Shown here in pieces: positions 19,957 through 34,443 of a DNA stretch of 64,000 nucleotides. Position 1 is the stretch's first letter. Each line of letters opens with the position of its first letter. The notes beneath the pieces were generated by a model. It did no database searches. It was not told where the DNA came from and worked only from the letters and a program-made list of their open reading frames with translations. The DNA comes from Osmia lignaria lignaria. Its lineage: Eukaryota > Arthropoda > Insecta > Hymenoptera > Megachilidae. The translations under genes were made by a program, and so were the position numbers. The stretch spans positions 1,504,501-1,568,500 of the forward strand of contig NW_027478159.1 in the NCBI RefSeq assembly GCF_051020975.1, read 5' to 3'.

Positions 19957-21888
19957 TTGCAGATTTATCTCAAGGGAAGGGGCCTGACGGACATATTTCG
20001 AGATATTTCTTCTTCTTGTTGTTCTTCTTCTGCACAGCTAAACTGGAAGTGGCATTTCCAGCTCGCAATCGTGCAGAGTTATCTCAAAGAAAGGGGCCAC
20101 GGTGTTTCTGTATCTCTATTATGTTGGTGCGGCTTCGGAGCTTTTAAATATCTTGATATATCTCGAGAACTACGCCTCTGATCGAAAAATATCATAGAAC
20201 ACAAAAAGTAGGAAACTTAATTCTCTACAAAAAAGGTCTCTTAACATTTTGCCATAGCTCGCTTCGTTTCCGAGATATTTGCAGATTTATCACAAGGCAA
20301 GGGGCCTGACGGACATATTTCGAGATATTTCTTCTTCTTGTTGTTCTTCTTCTGCACAGCTAAGCTGGAAGTGGCATTTGCAGCGCGCAATAGTGCAGAG
20401 TTATCTCAAAGAAAGGGGCCACGGTGTTTCTGTATCTCTATTATGTTGGTGCGGCTTCGGAACTTTTAAATATCTCGATATATCTCGAAAACTACGCTTC
20501 TGACCAAAAAATATCATAGAACATAAATTGTACGAAACATAATTCTCTACAAAAAAGGTCTCTTAACATTTTGCCATAGCTCGCTTCGTTTCCGAGATAT
20601 TTGCAGATATATCTCAAGGGAAGGGGCCTGACGGACATATTTCGAGATATTTCTTCTTCTTGTTGTTCTTCTTCTGCACAGCTAAGCTGGAAGTGGCATT
20701 TACAGCTCGCAATAGTGCAGAGTTATCTCAAAGAAAGGGGCCACGGTGTTTCTGTATCTCTATTATGTTGGTGCGGCTTTGGAACTTTTAAATATCTCGA
20801 TATATTTCGAAAACTACGCTTCTGACCAAAAAATATCATAGAACATAACTTGTACGAAACATAATTCTCTACAAAAAAGGTCTCTTAACATTTTGCCATA
20901 GCTCGCTTCGTTTCCGAGATATTTGCAGATATATCTCAAGGGAAGGGGCCTGACGGACATATTTCGAGATATTTCTTCTTCTTGTTGTTCTTCTTCTGCA
21001 CAGCTAAGCTGGAAGTGGCATTTACAGCTCGCAATAGTGCAGAGTTATCTCAAAGAAAGGGGCCACGGTGTTTCTGTATCTCTATTATGTTGGTGCGGCT
21101 TCGGAACTTTTAAATATCTTGATATATCTCGAGAACTACGCATCTGATCAAAAAATACCATAGAACATAAAAAGTAGGAAACTTAATTCTCTACAAAAAA
21201 GGTCTCTTAACATTTTGCCATAGCTCGCTTCGTTTCCGAGATATTTGCAGATTTATCTCAAGGGAAGGGGCCTGACGGACATATTTCGAGATATTTCTTC
21301 TTCTTGTTGTTCTTCTTCTGCACAGCTAAACTGGAAGTGGCATTTCCAGCTCGCAATCGTGCAGAGTTATCTCAAAGAAAGGGGCCACGGTGTTTCTGTA
21401 TCTCTATTATGTTGGTGCGGCTTCGGAGCTTTTAAATATCTTGATATATCTCGAGAACTACGCCTCTGATCGAAAAATATCATAGAACATAAAAAGTAGG
21501 AAACTTAATTCTCTACAAAAAAGGTCTCTTAACATTTTGCCATAGCTCGCTTCGTTTCCGAGATATTTGCAGATTTATCTCAAGGCAAGGGGCCTGACGG
21601 ACATATTTCGAGATATTTCTTCTTCTTGTTGTTCTTCTTCTGCACAGCTAAGCTGGAAGTGGCATTTGCAGCGCGCAATAGTGCAGAGTTATCTCAAAGA
21701 AAGGGGCCACGGTGTTTCTGTATCTCTATTATGTTGGTGCGGCTTCGGAACTTTTAAATATCTCGATATATCTCGAAAACTACGCTTCTGACCAAAAAAT
21801 ATCATAGAACATAAATTGTACGAAACATAATTCTCTACAAAAAAGGTCTCTTAACATTTTGCCATAGCTCGCTTCGTTTCCGAGATAT

Positions 21889-24800
21889 TTGCAGATATAT
21901 CTCAAGGGAAGGGGCCTGACGGACATATTTCGAGATATTTCTTCTTCTTGTTGTTCTTCTTCTGCACAGCTAAGCTGGAAGTGGCATTTACAGCTCGCAA
22001 TAGTGCAGAGTTATCTCAAAGAAAGGGGCCACGGTGTTTCTGTATCTCTATTATGTTGGTGCGGCTTTGGAACTTTTAAATATCTCGATATATTTCGAAA
22101 ACTACGCTTCTGACCAAAAAATATCATAGAACATAACTTGTACGAAACATAATTCTCTACAAAAAAGGTCTCTTAACATTTTGCCATAGCTCGCTTCGTT
22201 TCCGAGATATTTGCAGATATATCTCAAGGGAAGGGGCCTGACGGACATATTTCGAGATATTTCTTCTTCTTGTTGTTCTTCTTCTGCACAGCTAAGCTGG
22301 AAGTGGCATTTACAGCTCGCAATAGTGCAGAGTTATCTCAAAGAAAGGGGCCACGGTGTTTCTGTATCTCTATTATGTTGGTGCGGCTTCGGAACTTTTA
22401 AATATCTTGATATATCTCGAGAACTACGCATCTGATCAAAAAATACCATAGAACATAAAAAGTAGGAAACTTAATTCTCTACAAAAAAGGTCTCTTAACA
22501 TTTTGCCATAGCTCGCTTCGTTTCCGAGATATTTGCAGATATATCTCAAGGGAAGGGGCCTGACGGACATATTTCGAGATATTTCTTCTTCTTGTTGTTC
22601 TTCTTCTGCACAGCTAAGCTGGAAGTGGCATTTACAGCTCGCAATACTGCAGAGTTATCTCAAAGAAAGGGGCCACGGTGTTTCTGTATCCCTATTATGT
22701 TGGTGCGGCTTCGGAACTTTTAAATATCTCGATATATCTCGAAAACTACGCTTCTGATCAAAAAATATCATAGAACATAAATTGTAGGAAACATAATTCT
22801 CTACAAAAAACGTCTCTTAACATTTTGCCATAGCTCGCTTCGTTTCCGAGATATTTGCAGATTTATCTCAAGGGAAGGGGCCTGACGGACATATTTCGAG
22901 ATATTTCTTCTTCTTGTTGTTCTTCTTCTGCACAGCTAAGCTGGAAGTGGCATTTGCGGCTCGCACTAGTGCAGAGTTATCTCAAAGAAAGGGGCCACGG
23001 TGTTTCTGTATCTCTATTATGTTGGTGCGGCTTTGGAACTTTTAAATATCTCGATATATCTCGAAAACTACGCATCTGATCAAAAAATACCATAGAACAT
23101 AAAAAGTAGGAAACTTAATTCTCTACAAAAAAGGTCTCTTAACATTTTGCCATAGCTCGCTTCGTTTCCGAGATATTTGCAGATTTATCTCAAGGGAAGG
23201 GGCCTGACGGACATATTTCGAGATATTTCTTCTTCTTGTTGTTCTTCTTCTGCACAGCTAAACTGGAAGTGGCATTTCCAGCTCGCAATCGTGCAGAGTT
23301 ATCTCAAAGAAAGGGGCCACGGTGTTTCTGTATCTCTATTATGTTGGTGCGGCTTCGGAGCTTTTAAATATCTTGATATATCTCGAGAACTACGCCTCTG
23401 ATCGAAAAATATCATAGAACATAAAAAGTAGGAAACTTAATTCTCTACAAAAAAGGTCTCTTAACATTTTGCCATAGCTCGCTTCGTTTCCGAGATATTT
23501 GCAGATATATCTCAAGGGAAGGGGCCTGACGGACATATTTCGAGATATTTCTTCTTCTTGTTGTTCTTCTTCTGCACAGCTAAGCTGGAAGTGGCATTTA
23601 CAGCTCGCAATAGTGCAGAGTTATCTCAAAGAAAGGGGCCACGGTGTTTCTGTATCTCTATTATGTTGGTGCGGCTTTGGAACTTTTAAATATCTCGATA
23701 TATTTCGAAAACTACGCTTCTGACCAAAAAATATCATAGAACATAACTTGTACGAAACATAATTCTCTACAAAAAAGGTCTCTTAACATTTTGCCATAGC
23801 TCGCTTCGTTTCCGAGATATTTGCAGATATATCTCAAGGGAAGGGGCCTGACGGACATATTTCGAGATATTTCTTCTTCTTGTTGTTCTTCTTCTGCACA
23901 GCTAAGCTGGAAGTGGCATTTACAGCTCGCAATAGTGCAGAGTTATCTCAAAGAAAGGGGCCACGGTGTTTCTGTATCTCTATTATGTTGGTGCGGCTTC
24001 GGAACTTTTAAATATCTTGATATATCTCGAGAACTACGCATCTGATCAAAAAATACCATAGAACATAAAAAGTAGGAAACTTAATTCTCTACAAAAAAGG
24101 TCTCTTAACATTTTGCCATAGCTCGCTTCGTTTCCGAGATATTTGCAGATATATCTCAAGGGAAGGGGCCTGACGGACATATTTCGAGATATTTCTTCTT
24201 CTTGTTGTTCTTCTTCTGCACAGCTAAGCTGGAAGTGGCATTTACAGCTCGCAATACTGCAGAGTTATCTCAAAGAAAGGGGCCACGGTGTTTCTGTATC
24301 CCTATTATGTTGGTGCGGCTTCGGAACTTTTAAATATCTCGATATATCTCGAAAACTACGCTTCTGATCAAAAAATATCATAGAACATAAATTGTAGGAA
24401 ACATAATTCTCTACAAAAAACGTCTCTTAACATTTTGCCATAGCTCGCTTCGTTTCCGAGATATTTGCAGATTTATCTCAAGGGAAGGGGCCTGACGGAC
24501 ATATTTCGAGATATTTCTTCTTCTTGTTGTTCTTCTTCTGCACAGCTAAGCTGGAAGTGGCATTTGCGGCTCGCACTAGTGCAGAGTTATCTCAAAGAAA
24601 GGGGCCACGGTGTTTCTGTATCTCTATTATGTTGGTGCGGCTTTGGAACTTTTAAATATCTCGATATATCTCGAAAACTACGCATCTGATCAAAAAATAC
24701 CATAGAACATAAAAAGTAGGAAACTTAATTCTCTACAAAAAAGGTCTCTTAACATTTTGCCATAGCTCGCTTCGTTTCCGAGATATTTGCAGATTTATCT

Positions 24801-25108
24801 CAAGGGAAGGGGCCTGACGGACATATTTCGAGATATTTCTTCTTCTTGTTGTTCTTCTTCTGCACAGCTAAACTGGAAGTGGCATTTCCAGCTCGCAATC
24901 GTGCAGAGTTATCTCAAAGAAAGGGGCCACGGTGTTTCTGTATCTCTATTATGTTGGTGCGGCTTCGGAGCTTTTAAATATCTTGATATATCTCGAGAAC
25001 TACCCCTCTGATCGAAAAATATCATAGAACATAAAAAGTAGGAAACTTAATTCTCTACAAAAAAGGTCTCTTAACATTTTGCCATAGCTCGCTTCGTTTC
25101 CGAGATAT
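21889..25108 (+). repeat. Five-monomer C-D-I-J-A repeat in the second large unit
   Basis: C D I J A at 21889-23498 and C D I J A' at 23499-25108 repeat the arrangement of 12873-16092, including the A' change GAACTACCCCTC at the end of the second set. The 1,610-bp duplication therefore predates the 8.7-kb one. Confidence 0.85.
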
Positions 25109-28100
25109 TTGCAGATATATCTCAAGGGAAGGGGCCTGACGGACATATTTCGAGATATTTCTTCTTCTTGTTGTTCTTCTTCTGCACAGCTAAGCTGGAA
25201 GTGGCATTTACAGCTCGCAATAGTGCAGAGTTATCTCAAAGAAAGGGGCCACGGTGTTTCTGTATCTCTATTATGTTGGTGCGGCTTTGGAACTTTTAAA
25301 TATCTCGATATATTTCGAAAACTACGCTTCTGACCAAAAAATATCATAGAACATAACTTGTACGAAACATAATTCTCTACAAAAAAGGTCTCTTAACATT
25401 TTGCCATAGCTCGCTTCGTTTCCGAGATATTTGCAGATATATCTCAAGGGAAGGGGCCTGACGGACATATTTCGAGATATTTCTTCTTCTTGTTGTTCTT
25501 CTTCTGCACAGCTAAGCTGGAAGTGGCATTTACAGCTCGCAATAGTGCAGAGTTATCTCAAAGAAAGGGGCCACGGTGTTTCTGTATCTCTATTATGTTG
25601 GTGCGGCTTCGGAACTTTTAAATATCTTGATATATCTCGAGAACTACGCATCTGATCAAAAAATATCATAGAACATAAAAAGTAGGAAACTTAATTCTCT
25701 ACAAAAAAGGTCTCTTAACATTTTGCCATAGCTCTCTTCGTTTCCGAGATATTTGCAGATATATCTCAAGGGAAGGGGCCTGGCGGACATATTTCGAGAT
25801 ATTTCTTCCTCTTGTTGTTCTTCTTCTGCACAGCTAAGCTGGAAGTGGCATTGGCGGCTCGCACTAGTGCAGAGTTATCTCAAAGAAAGGGGCCACGGTG
25901 TTTCTGTATCTCTATTATGTTGGTGCGGCTTCGGAACTTTTAAATATCTCGATATATCTCGAAAACTACGCTTCTGATCAAAAAATATCATAGAACATAA
26001 ATTGTAGGAAACATAATTCTCTACAAAAAAGGTCTCTTAACATTTTGCCATAGCTCGCTTGGTTTCCGAGATATTTGCAGATATATCTCAAGGGAAGGGG
26101 CCTGACGGACATATTTCGAGATATGTCTTCTTCTTGTTGTTCTTCTTCTGCACAGCTAAGCTGGAAGTGGCATTTACAGCTCGCAATAGTGCAGAGTTAT
26201 CTCAAAGAAAGGGGCCACGGTGTTTCTGTATCTCTATTATGTTGGTGCGGCTTCGGAACTTTTAAATATCTTGATATATCTCGAGAACTACGTATCACAT
26301 CAAAAAATATCATAGAACATAAAAAGTAGGAAACTTAATTCTCTACACAAAAGGTCTCTTAACATTTTGCCATAGCTCTCTTCGTTTCCGAGATATTTGC
26401 AGATTTATCTCAAGGGAAGGGGCCTGACGGACATATTTCGAGATATTTCTTCTTCTTGTTGTTCTTCTTCTGCACAGCTAAGCTGGAAGTGGCATTTACA
26501 GCTCGCAATACTGCAGAGTTATCTCAAAGAAAGGGGCCACGGTGTTTCTGTATCCCTATTATGTTGGTGCGGCTTCGGAACTTTTAAATATCTCGATATA
26601 TCTCGAAAACTACGCTTCTGATCAAAAAATATCATACAACATAAATTGTAGGAAACATAATTCTCTACAAAAAACGTCTCTTAACATTTTGCCATAGCTC
26701 GCTTCGTTTCCGAGATATTTGCAGATATATCTCAAGGGAAGGGGCCTGACGGACATATTTCGAGATATTTCTTCCTCTTGTTGTTCTTCTTCTGCACAGC
26801 TAAGCTGGAAGTGGCATTGGCGGCTCGCACTAGTGCAGAGTTATCTCAACGAAAGGGGCCATGGTGTTTCTGTATCTCTATTATGTTGGTGCGGCTTTGG
26901 AACTTTTAAATATCTCGATATATCTCGAAAACTACGCTTCTGATCAAAAAATATCATAGAACATAAATTGTAGGAAACATAATTCTCTACAAAAAAGGTC
27001 TCTTAATATTTTGCCATAGCTCGCTTCGTTTCCGAGATATTTGCAGATATATCTCAAGGGAAGGGGCCTGACGGACATATTTCGAGATATGTCTTCTTCT
27101 TGTTGTTCTTCTTCTGCACAGCTAAGCTGGAAGTGGCATTTACAGCTCGCAATAGTGCAGAGTTATCTCAAAGAAAGGGGCCACGGTGTTTCTGTATCTC
27201 TATTATGTTGGTGCGGCTTCGGAACTTTTAAATATCTTGATATATCTCGAGAACTACGCATCTGATCAAAAAATATCATAGAACATAAAAAGTAGGAAAC
27301 TTAATTCTCTACAAAAAAGGTCTTCTAACATTTTGCCATAGCTCGCTTCGTTTCCGAGATATTTGCAGATTTATCTCAAGGGAAGGGGCCTGACGGACAT
27401 ATTTCGAGATATTTCTTCTTCTTGTTGTTCTTCTTCTGCACAGCTAAGCTGGAAGTGGCATTTGCGGCTCGCACTAGTGCAGAGTTATCTCAAAGAAAGG
27501 GGCCACGGTGTTTCTGTATCTCTATTATGTTGGTGCGGCTTCGGAACTTTTAAATATCTCGATATATCTCGAAAACTACGCTTCTGATCAAAAAATATCA
27601 TAGAACATAAATTGTAGGAAACATAATTCTCTACAAAAAAGGTCTCTTAACATTTTGCCATAGCTCGCTTCGTTTCCGAGATATTTGCAGATTTATCTCA
27701 AGGGAAGGGGCCTGACGGACATATTTCGAGATATTTCTTCTTCTTGTTGTTCTTCTTCTGCACAGCTAAGCTGGAAGTGGCATTTGCGGCTCGCAATAGT
27801 GCAGAGTTATCTCAAAGAAAGGGGCCACGGTGTTTCTGTATCTCTATTATGTTGGTGCGGCTTCGGAACTTTTAAATATCTTGATATATCTCGAGAACTA
27901 CGCATCTGATCAAAAAATATCATAGAACATAAAACGTAGGAAACTTAATTCTCTACAAAAAAGGTCTCTCAACATTTTGCCATAGCTCGCTTCGTTTCCG
28001 AGATATTTGCAGATTTATCTCAAGGGAAGGGGCCTGACGGACATATTTCGAGATATTTCTTCTTCTTGTTGTTCTTCTTCTGCACAGCTAAGCTGGAAGT

Positions 28101-28650
28101 GGCATTTGCGGCTCGCAATAGTGCAGAGTTATCTCAAAGAAAGGGGCCACGGTGTTTCTGTATCTCTATTATGTTGGTGCGGCTTCGGAACTTTTAAATA
28201 TCTCGATATATCTCGAAAACTACGCTTCTGATCAAAAAATATCATAGAACATAAATTGTAGGAAACATAATTCTCTACAAAAAAGGTCTCTTAACATTTT
28301 GCCATAGCTCGCTTCGTTTCCGAGATATTTGCAGATTTATCTCAAGGGAAGGGGCCTGACGGACATATTTCGAGATATTTCTTCTTCTTGATGTTCTTCT
28401 TCTGCACAGCTAAGCTGGAAGTGGCATTTGCAGCTCGCAATAGTGCAGAGTTATCTCAAAGAAAGGGGCCACGGTGTTTCTGTATCTCTATTATGTTGGT
28501 GCGGCTTCGGAACTTTTAAATATCTTGATATATCTCGAGAACTACGCATCTGATCAAAAAATATCATAGAACATAAAACGTAGGAAACTTAATTCTCTAC
28601 AAAAAAGGTCTCTCAACATTTTGCCATAGCTCGCTTCGTTTCCGAGATAT

Positions 28651-29294
28651 TTGCAGATTTATCTCAAGGGAAGGGGCCTGACGGACATATTTCGAGATAT
28701 TTCTTCTTCTTGTTGTTCTTCTTCTGCACAGCTAAGCTGGAAGTGGCATTTGCGGCTCGCAATAGTGCAGAGTTATCTCAAAGAAAGGGGCCACGGTGTT
28801 TCTGTATCTCTATTATGTTGGTGCGGCTTCGGAACTTTTAAATATCTTGATATATCTCGAGAACTACGCATCTGATCAAAAAATATCATAGAACATAAAA
28901 CGTAGGAAACTTAATTCTCTACAAAAAAGGTCTCTCAACATTTTGCCATAGCTCGCTTCGTTTCCGCGATATTTGCAGATTTATCTCAAGGGAAGGGGCC
29001 TGACGGACATATTTCGAGATATTTCTTCTTCTTGTTGTTCTTCTTCTGCACAGCTAAGCTGGAAGTGGCATTTGCGGCTCGCACTAGTGCAGAGTTATCT
29101 CAAAGAAAGGGGCCACGGTGTTTCTGTATCTCTATTATGTTGGTGCGGCTTTGGAACTTTTAAATATCTCGATATATCTCGAAAACTACGCTTCTCACCA
29201 AAAAATATCATAGAACATAAATTGTACGAAACATAATTCACTACAAAAAAGGTCTCTCAACATTTTGCCATAGCTCGCTTCGTTTCCGAGATAT
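28651..29294 (+). repeat. Two monomers matching 637-1280
   Basis: The pair carries the same rare combination as 637-1280: CATAAAACGTAGG, then TTTCCGCGATATTT at the monomer junction, then CTTCTCACC and TTGTACG. CTTCTCACC extends the 74-codon frame to 87 codons in both places (959 and 28973). The two sites lie 28,014 bp apart, exactly 87 monomers. A private change here is AATTCACTAC near 29235. Confidence 0.8.
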
Positions 29295-32200
29295 TTGCAG
29301 ATATATCTCAAGGGAAGGGGCCTGACGGACATATTTCGAGATATTTCTTCTTCTTGTTGTTCTTCTTCTGCACAGCTAAGCTGGAAGTGGCATTTACAGC
29401 TCGCAATAGTGCAGAGTTATCTCAACGAAAGGGGCCACGGTGTTTCTGTATCTCTATTATGTTGGTGCGGCTTCGGAACTTTTAAATATCTCGATATATC
29501 TCGAAAACTACGCTTCTGATCAAAAAATATCATAGAACATAAATTGTAGGAAACATAATTCTCTACAAAAAAGGTCTCTTAACATTTTGCCATAGCTCGC
29601 TTCGTTTCCGAGATATTTGCAGATATATCTCAAGGGAAGGGGCCTGACGGACATATTTCGAGATATTTCTTCTTCTTGTTGTTCTTCTTCTGCACAGCTA
29701 AGCTGGAAGTGGCATTTACAGCTCGCAATGGTGCAGAGTTATCTCAAAGAAAGGGGCCACGGTGTTTCTGTATCTCTATTATGTTGGTGCGGCTTCGGAA
29801 CTTTTAAATATCTTGATATATCTCGAGAACTACGCATCAGATCAAAAAATATCATAGAACATAAAAAGTAGGAAACTTAATTCTCTACAAAAAAGGTCTC
29901 TTAACATTTTGCCATAGCTCTCTTCGTTTCCGAGATATTTGCAGATTTATCTCAAGGGAAGGGGCCTGACGGACATATTTCGAGATATTTCTTCCTCTTG
30001 TTGTTCTTCTTCTGCACAGCTAAGCTGGAAGTGGCATTGGCGGCTCGCACTAGTGCAGAGTTATCTCAAAGAAAGGGGCCACGGTGTTTCTGTATCTCTA
30101 TTATGTTGGTGCGGCTTTGGAACTTTTAAATATCTCGATATATCTCGAAAACTACGCTTCTGATCAAAAAATATCATAGAACATAAATTGTAGGAAACAT
30201 AATTCTCTACAAAAAAGGTCTCTTAACATTTTGCCATAGCTCGCTTCGTTTCCGAGATATTTGCAGATATATCTCAAGGGAAGGGGCCTGACGGACATAT
30301 TTCGAGATATGTCTTCTTCTTGTTGTTCTTCTTCTGCACAGCTAAGCTGGAAGTGGCATTTACAGCTCGCAATAGTGCAGAGTTATCTCAAAGAAAGGGG
30401 CCACGGTGTTTCTGTATCTCTATTATGTTGGTGCGGCTTCGGAACTTTTAAATATCTTGATATATCTCGAGAACTACGCATCTGATCAAAAAATATCATA
30501 GAACATAAAAAGTAGGAAACTTAATTCTCTACAAAAAAGGTCTCCTAACATTTTGCCATAGCTCGCTTCGTTTCCGAGATATTTGCAGATTTATCTCACG
30601 GGAAGGGGCCTGACGGACATATTTCGAGATATTTCTTCCTCTTGTTGTTCTTCTTCTGCACAGCTAAGCTGGAAGTGGCATTGGCGGCTCGCACTAGTGC
30701 AGAGTTATCTCAAAGAAAGGGGCCACGGTGTTTCTGTATCTCTATTATGTTGGTGCGGCTTTGGAACTTTTAAATATCTCGATATATCTCGAAAACTACG
30801 CTTCTGATCAAAAAATATAATAGAACATAAATTGTAGGAAACATAATTCTCTACAAAAAAGGTCTCTTAACATTTTGCCATAGCTCGCTTCGTTTCCGAG
30901 ATATTTGCAGATATATCTCAAGGGAAGGGGCCTGACGGACATATTTCGAGATATGTCTTCTTCTTGTTGTTCTTCTTCTGCACAGCTAAGCTGGAAGTGG
31001 CATTTACAGCTCGCAATAGTGCAGAGTTATCTCAAAGAAAGGGGCCACGGTGTTTCTGTATCTCTATTATGTTGGTGCGGCTTCGGAACTTTTAAATATC
31101 TTGATATATCTCGAGAACTACGCATCTGATCAAAAAATATCATAGAACATAAAAAGTAGGAAACTTAATTCTCTACAAAAAAGGTCTCCTAACATTTTGC
31201 CATAGCTCGCTTCGTTTCCGAGATATTTGCAGATTTATCTCAAGGGAAGGGGCCTGACGGACATATTTCGAGATATTTCTTCTTCTTGTTGTTCTTCTTC
31301 TGCACAGCTAAGCTGGAAGTGGCATTTGCGGCTCGCACTAGTGCAGAGTTATCTCAAAGAAAGGGGCCACGGTGTTTCTGTATCTCTATTATGTTGGTGC
31401 GGCTTCGGAACTTTTAAATATCTCGATATATCTCGAAAACTACGCTTCTGATCAAAAAATATCATAGAACATAAATTGTAGGAAACATAATTCTCTACAA
31501 AAAAGGTCTCTTAACATTTTGCCATAGCTCGCTTCGTTTCCGAGATATTTGCAGATATATCTCAAGGGAAGGGGCCTGACGGACATATTTCGAGATATTT
31601 CTTCTTCTTGTTGTTCTTCTTCTGCACAGCTAAGCTGGAAGTGGCATTTACAGCTCGCAATGGTGCAGAGTTATCTCAAAGAAAGGGGCCACGGTGTTTC
31701 TGTATCTCTATTATGTTGGTGCGGCTTCGGAACTTTTAAATATCTTGATATATCTCGAGAACTACGCATCAGATCAAAAAATATCATAGAACATAAAAAG
31801 TAGGAAACTTAATTCTCTACAAAAAAGGTCTCTTAACATTTTGCCATAGCTCTCTTCGTTTCCGAGATATTTGCAGATTTATCTCAAGGGAAGGGGCCTG
31901 ACGGACATATTTCGAGATATTTCTTCCTCTTGTTGTTCTTCTTCTGCACAGCTAAGCTGGAAGTGGCATTGGCGGCTCGCACTAGTGCAGAGTTATCTCA
32001 AAGAAAGGGGCCACGGTGTTTCTGTATCTCTATTATGTTGGTGCGGCTTCGGAACTTTTAAATATCTCGATATATCTCGAAAACTACGCTTCTGATCAAA
32101 AAATATCATAGAACATAAATTGTAGGAAACATAATTCTCTACAAAAAAGGTCTCTTAACATTTTGCCATAGCTCGCTTGGTTTCCGAGATATTTGCAGAT

Positions 32201-32836
32201 ATATCTCAAGGGAAGGGGCCTGACGGACATATTTCGAGATATGTCTTCTTCTTGTTGTTCTTCTTCTGCACAGCTAAGCTGGAAGTGGCATTTACAGCTC
32301 GCAATAGTGCAGAGTTATCTCAAAGAAAGGGGCCACGGTGTTTCTGTATCTCTATTATGTTGGTGCGGCTTCGGAACTTTTAAATATCTTGATATATCTC
32401 GAGAACTACGCATCTGATCAAAAAATATCATAGAACATAAAAAGTAGGAAACTTAATTCTCTACAAAAAAGGTCTCCTAACATTTTGCCATAGCTCGCTT
32501 CGTTTCCGAGATATTTGCAGATTTATCTCAAGGGAAGGGGCCTGACGGACATATTTCGAGATATTTCTTCTTCTTGTTGTTCTTCTTCTGCACAGCTAAG
32601 CTGGAAGTGGCATTTGCGGCTCGCACTAGTGCAGAGTTATCTCAAAGAAAGGGGCCACGGTGTTTCTGTATCTCTATTATGTTGGTGCGGCTTCGGAACT
32701 TTTAAATATCTCGATATATCTCGAAAACTACGCTTCTGATCAAAAAATATCATAGAACGTAAATTGTAGGAAACTTAATTCTCTACAAAAAAGGTCTCTT
32801 CACATTTTGCCATAGCTCTCTTCGTTTCCGAGATAT

Positions 32837-33155
32837 TTGCAGATTTATCTCAAGGGAAGGGGCCTGACGGACATATTTCGAGATATTTCTTCTTCTTGTT
32901 GTTCTTCTGCACAGCTAAGCTGGAAGTGGCATTTGCAGCTCGCAATAGTGCATAGTTATCTGAAAGAAAGGGGCCACGGTGTTTCTGTATCTCTATTATG
33001 TTGGTGCGGCTTCGGAACTTTTAAATATCTTGATATATCTCGAGAACTACGCATCTAATCAAAAAATATCGTAGAACATAAAAAGTAGGAAACTTAATTC
33101 TCTACAAAAAAGGTCTCTTAACATTTTGCCATAGCTCTCTTCGTTTCCGAGATAT
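32837..33155 (+). repeat. 319-bp monomer with a 3-bp deletion
   Basis: One TTC is missing from the pyrimidine tract, leaving CTTGTTGTTCTTCTGCAC. The same copy has GTGCATAGTTATCTGAAAG, where most have GTGCAGAGTTATCTCAAAG. The deletion keeps the 74-codon frame open at 73 codons. An identical combination occurs at 59556. Confidence 0.9.
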
Positions 33156-33477
33156 TTGCAGATTTATCTCAAGGGAAGGGGCCTGACGGACATATTTCGA
33201 GATATTTCTTCTTCTTGTTGTTCTTCTTCTGCACAGCTAAGCTGGAAGTGGCATTTGCAGCTCGCAATAGTGCAGAGTTATCTCAAAGAAAGGGGCCACG
33301 GTGTTTCTGTGTCTCTATTATGTTGGTGGGGCTTCGGAACTTTTAAATATCTTGATATATCTCGAGAACTACGCATCTGATCAAAAAATATCATAGAACA
33401 TAAAAAGTAGGAAACTTAATTCTCTACAAAAAAAGGCTCTTAACATTTTGTCATAGCTCGCTTCGTTTCCGAGATAT

Positions 33478-34443
33478 TTGCAGATATATCTCAAGGGAAG
33501 GGGCCTGACGGACATATTTCGAGATATTTCTTCTTCTTGTTGTTCTTCTTCTGCACAGCTAAGCTGGAAGTGGCATTTACAGCGCGCAATAGTGCAGAGT
33601 TATCTCAAAGAAAGGGGCCACCGTGTTTCTGTATCTCTATTATGTTGGTGCGGCTTCGGAACTTTTAAATATCTTGATATATCTCGAGAACTACGCATCT
33701 GATCAAAAAATATCATAGAACATAAAAAGTAGGAAGCTTAATTCTCTACAAAAGAGGTCTCTTAACATTTTGCCATAGCTCGCTTCGTTTCCGAGATATT
33801 TGCAGATTTATCTCAAGGGAAGGGGCCTAACGGACATATTTCGAGATATTTCTTCTTCTTGTTGTTCTTCTTCTGCACAGCTAAGCTGGAAGTGGCATTT
33901 ACAGCTCGCAATAGTGCAGAGTTATCTCAAAGAAAGGGGCCACGGTGTTTCTGTATTTCTATTATGTTGGTGCGGCTTCGGAACTTTTAAATATCTTGAT
34001 ATATCTCGAGAACTACGCATCAGATCAAAAAATATCATAGAACATAAAAAGTAGGAAACTTAATTCTCTACACAAAAGGTCTCTTAACATTTTGCCATAG
34101 CTCTCTTCGTTTCCGAGATATTTGCAGATTTATCTCAAGGGAAGGGGCCTGACGGACATATTTCGAGATATTTCTTCTTCTTGATGTTCTTCTTCTGCAC
34201 AGTTAAGCTGGAAGTGGCATTTACAGCTCGCAATAGTGCAGAGTTATCTCAAAGAAAGGGGCCACGGTGTTTCTGTATCTCTATTATGTTGGTGCGGCTT
34301 CGGAACTTTTAAATATCTTGATATATCTCGAGAACTACGCATCTGATCAAAAAATATCATAGAACATAAAACGTAGGAAACTTAATTCTCTACAAAATAG
34401 GTCTCTCAACATTTTGCCATAGCTCGCTTCGTTTCCGAGATAT
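33478..34443 (+). repeat. Three monomers corresponding to 4823-5466
   Basis: 33478 shares CAGCGCGC, GGAAGCTTA and AAAAGAGGTC with 4823. 33800 shares CCTAACGG with 5145. 34122 shares CTTGATGTTC, CACAGTTAAG and CAAAATAGG with 5145. The following 34444 shares CTTCTGACC with 5467. The later site therefore has one monomer more than the earlier one. Confidence 0.8.

Larger units (their letters stand above)
16737..25430 (+). repeat. 27-monomer higher-order unit, copy 2 (8,694 bp)
   Basis: The order is A B C D A B E F G H A B' C D A B C D I J A C D I J A' C, 27 x 322 bp. It runs on directly from copy 1, so the two form a tandem segmental duplication. It lacks the extra F-G-H trio and the extra A' monomer of copy 1. 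The following monomer (25431) is D-like but has AATATCATAG instead of AATACCATAG. After it the array returns to K/E alternation. Confidence 0.88.

Noticed and set aside
26059..26265. 68-residue frame overlapping the monomer frame (also at 32177)
   Set aside because: It opens only because of a local CTTGGTTTCC change and starts at TTG. It is a second frame of the same repeat.
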